DNA of 64,000 bases, from assembly GCA_039105265.1 (NCBI GenBank), contig JAPFFF010000005.1, positions 1,841,001 to 1,905,000 on the forward strand, given 5' to 3'. This DNA is from Tritrichomonas musculus (taxonomy: Eukaryota; Parabasalia; Tritrichomonadida; Tritrichomonadidae). The position numbers were made by a program, and so were the translations under genes. Every line of letters begins with the position of its first letter. Positions within the stretch are counted from its first letter, which is position 1. Positions 63,572 to 64,000 of the stretch are shown piece after piece. The notes below the pieces were generated by a model. The model saw only the letters and a program-made list of their open reading frames with translations, did not search any database and was not told the DNA's origin.

Positions 63572-64000
63572 AGGGAAAATGCATTCTAGCCCCCATTTTT
63601 CATATCACATTTCTTTTTGGGGGCTAAATGATTTTTTGTTTATTTTTTGGGAAAATGCATTCTAGCCCCCATTTTTCACATCACATTTCTTTTTGGGGGC
63701 TAAATGATTTTTTGTTTATTTTTTTATTGAAAGTTGTATTTTAGCCCCCATTTTTTTTATTCATAAGTGTTTTTCATCCCATAGACTTTACATTTCGCAA
63801 GTATTTCCCAAAATATTTTTTCTTTGTTGCTCCTATATGCATATTTCTAAATAAATAAATAGAATTTGTTGAAAATAAAAAAAGATATTATTATTTATCT
63901 CTATTTATAGGTAAAAAGGACATTTTATCTCTTGAATTTGATAGAAATACAATGATTAAAGATTTTATTCATAATATTTTCTCTATATATAATGTTTTGT
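63572..64000. mobile_element. Inverted copy of the 1.2-kb G5/C5-ended element, cut by the window end
   Basis: From GGGAAAATGCATTCTAGCCC onward this is the reverse complement of 58,061 down to about 57,640, including the tandem duplication, with only a few differences over about 425 bp. It faces the first copy across 5.5 kb. Confidence 0.85.

Overview
The window looks like nuclear DNA of a trichomonad (Parabasalia), most likely Tritrichomonas or a close relative. The evidence is the very A+T-rich spacers, long genes without visible introns, short 5' leaders with TCA-type initiators, cytoplasmic BspA-like leucine-rich-repeat proteins, Sel1 and ankyrin families, a bacterial-type rhamnulokinase, and many small DNA-transposon derivatives. 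The species is an inference from gene style and base composition; no rRNA or other marker gene is present.

Region 1 (1-15,430) is gene-rich. It holds the 5' part of a Tousled-like kinase (minus strand), a giant HECT ubiquitin ligase, a serine-rich protein of unknown function, the ciliary transport subunit IFT57 and the proteasome ubiquitin receptor RPN10. An 802-bp foldback element with an 8-bp target duplication lies between the HECT gene and its neighbour. Region 2 (15,660-19,830) is a graveyard: a hairpin element, a decayed transposase, a broken SF2-helicase-like reading frame and a dispersed repeat. Region 3 (19,930-31,240) carries a coiled-coil protein, a 2,461-residue repeat-rich protein with unusually high G+C, and a DHHC palmitoyltransferase. 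Region 4 (31,450-39,480) has a second dispersed-repeat copy, about 5.1 kb of 18-bp satellite and two nonautonomous transposons. Region 5 (40,340-46,770) is metabolic: an AAAP amino-acid transporter, rhamnulokinase and glycogen phosphorylase. The last two meet tail to tail and both feed sugar phosphates toward glycolysis. Region 6 (47,200-64,000) is accessory: one apparently intact BTB-like/BspA repeat protein among remnants of BspA, glycine-rich surface, Sel1 and ankyrin genes, cut up by at least five inverted-repeat elements.

The least expected material is in the small elements. One hAT-like element (8-bp duplication) contains a tRNA-like Pol III-type segment. Three loci share a G+C-rich, hairpin-prone core next to an identical A/T lead-in, one of them inside an element with a perfect 9-bp duplication. 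One 1.2-kb family has ends built of G5/C5 palindromes, and two inverted copies of it bracket the 58-63.5 kb graveyard. All calls were made by eye; no database was searched.
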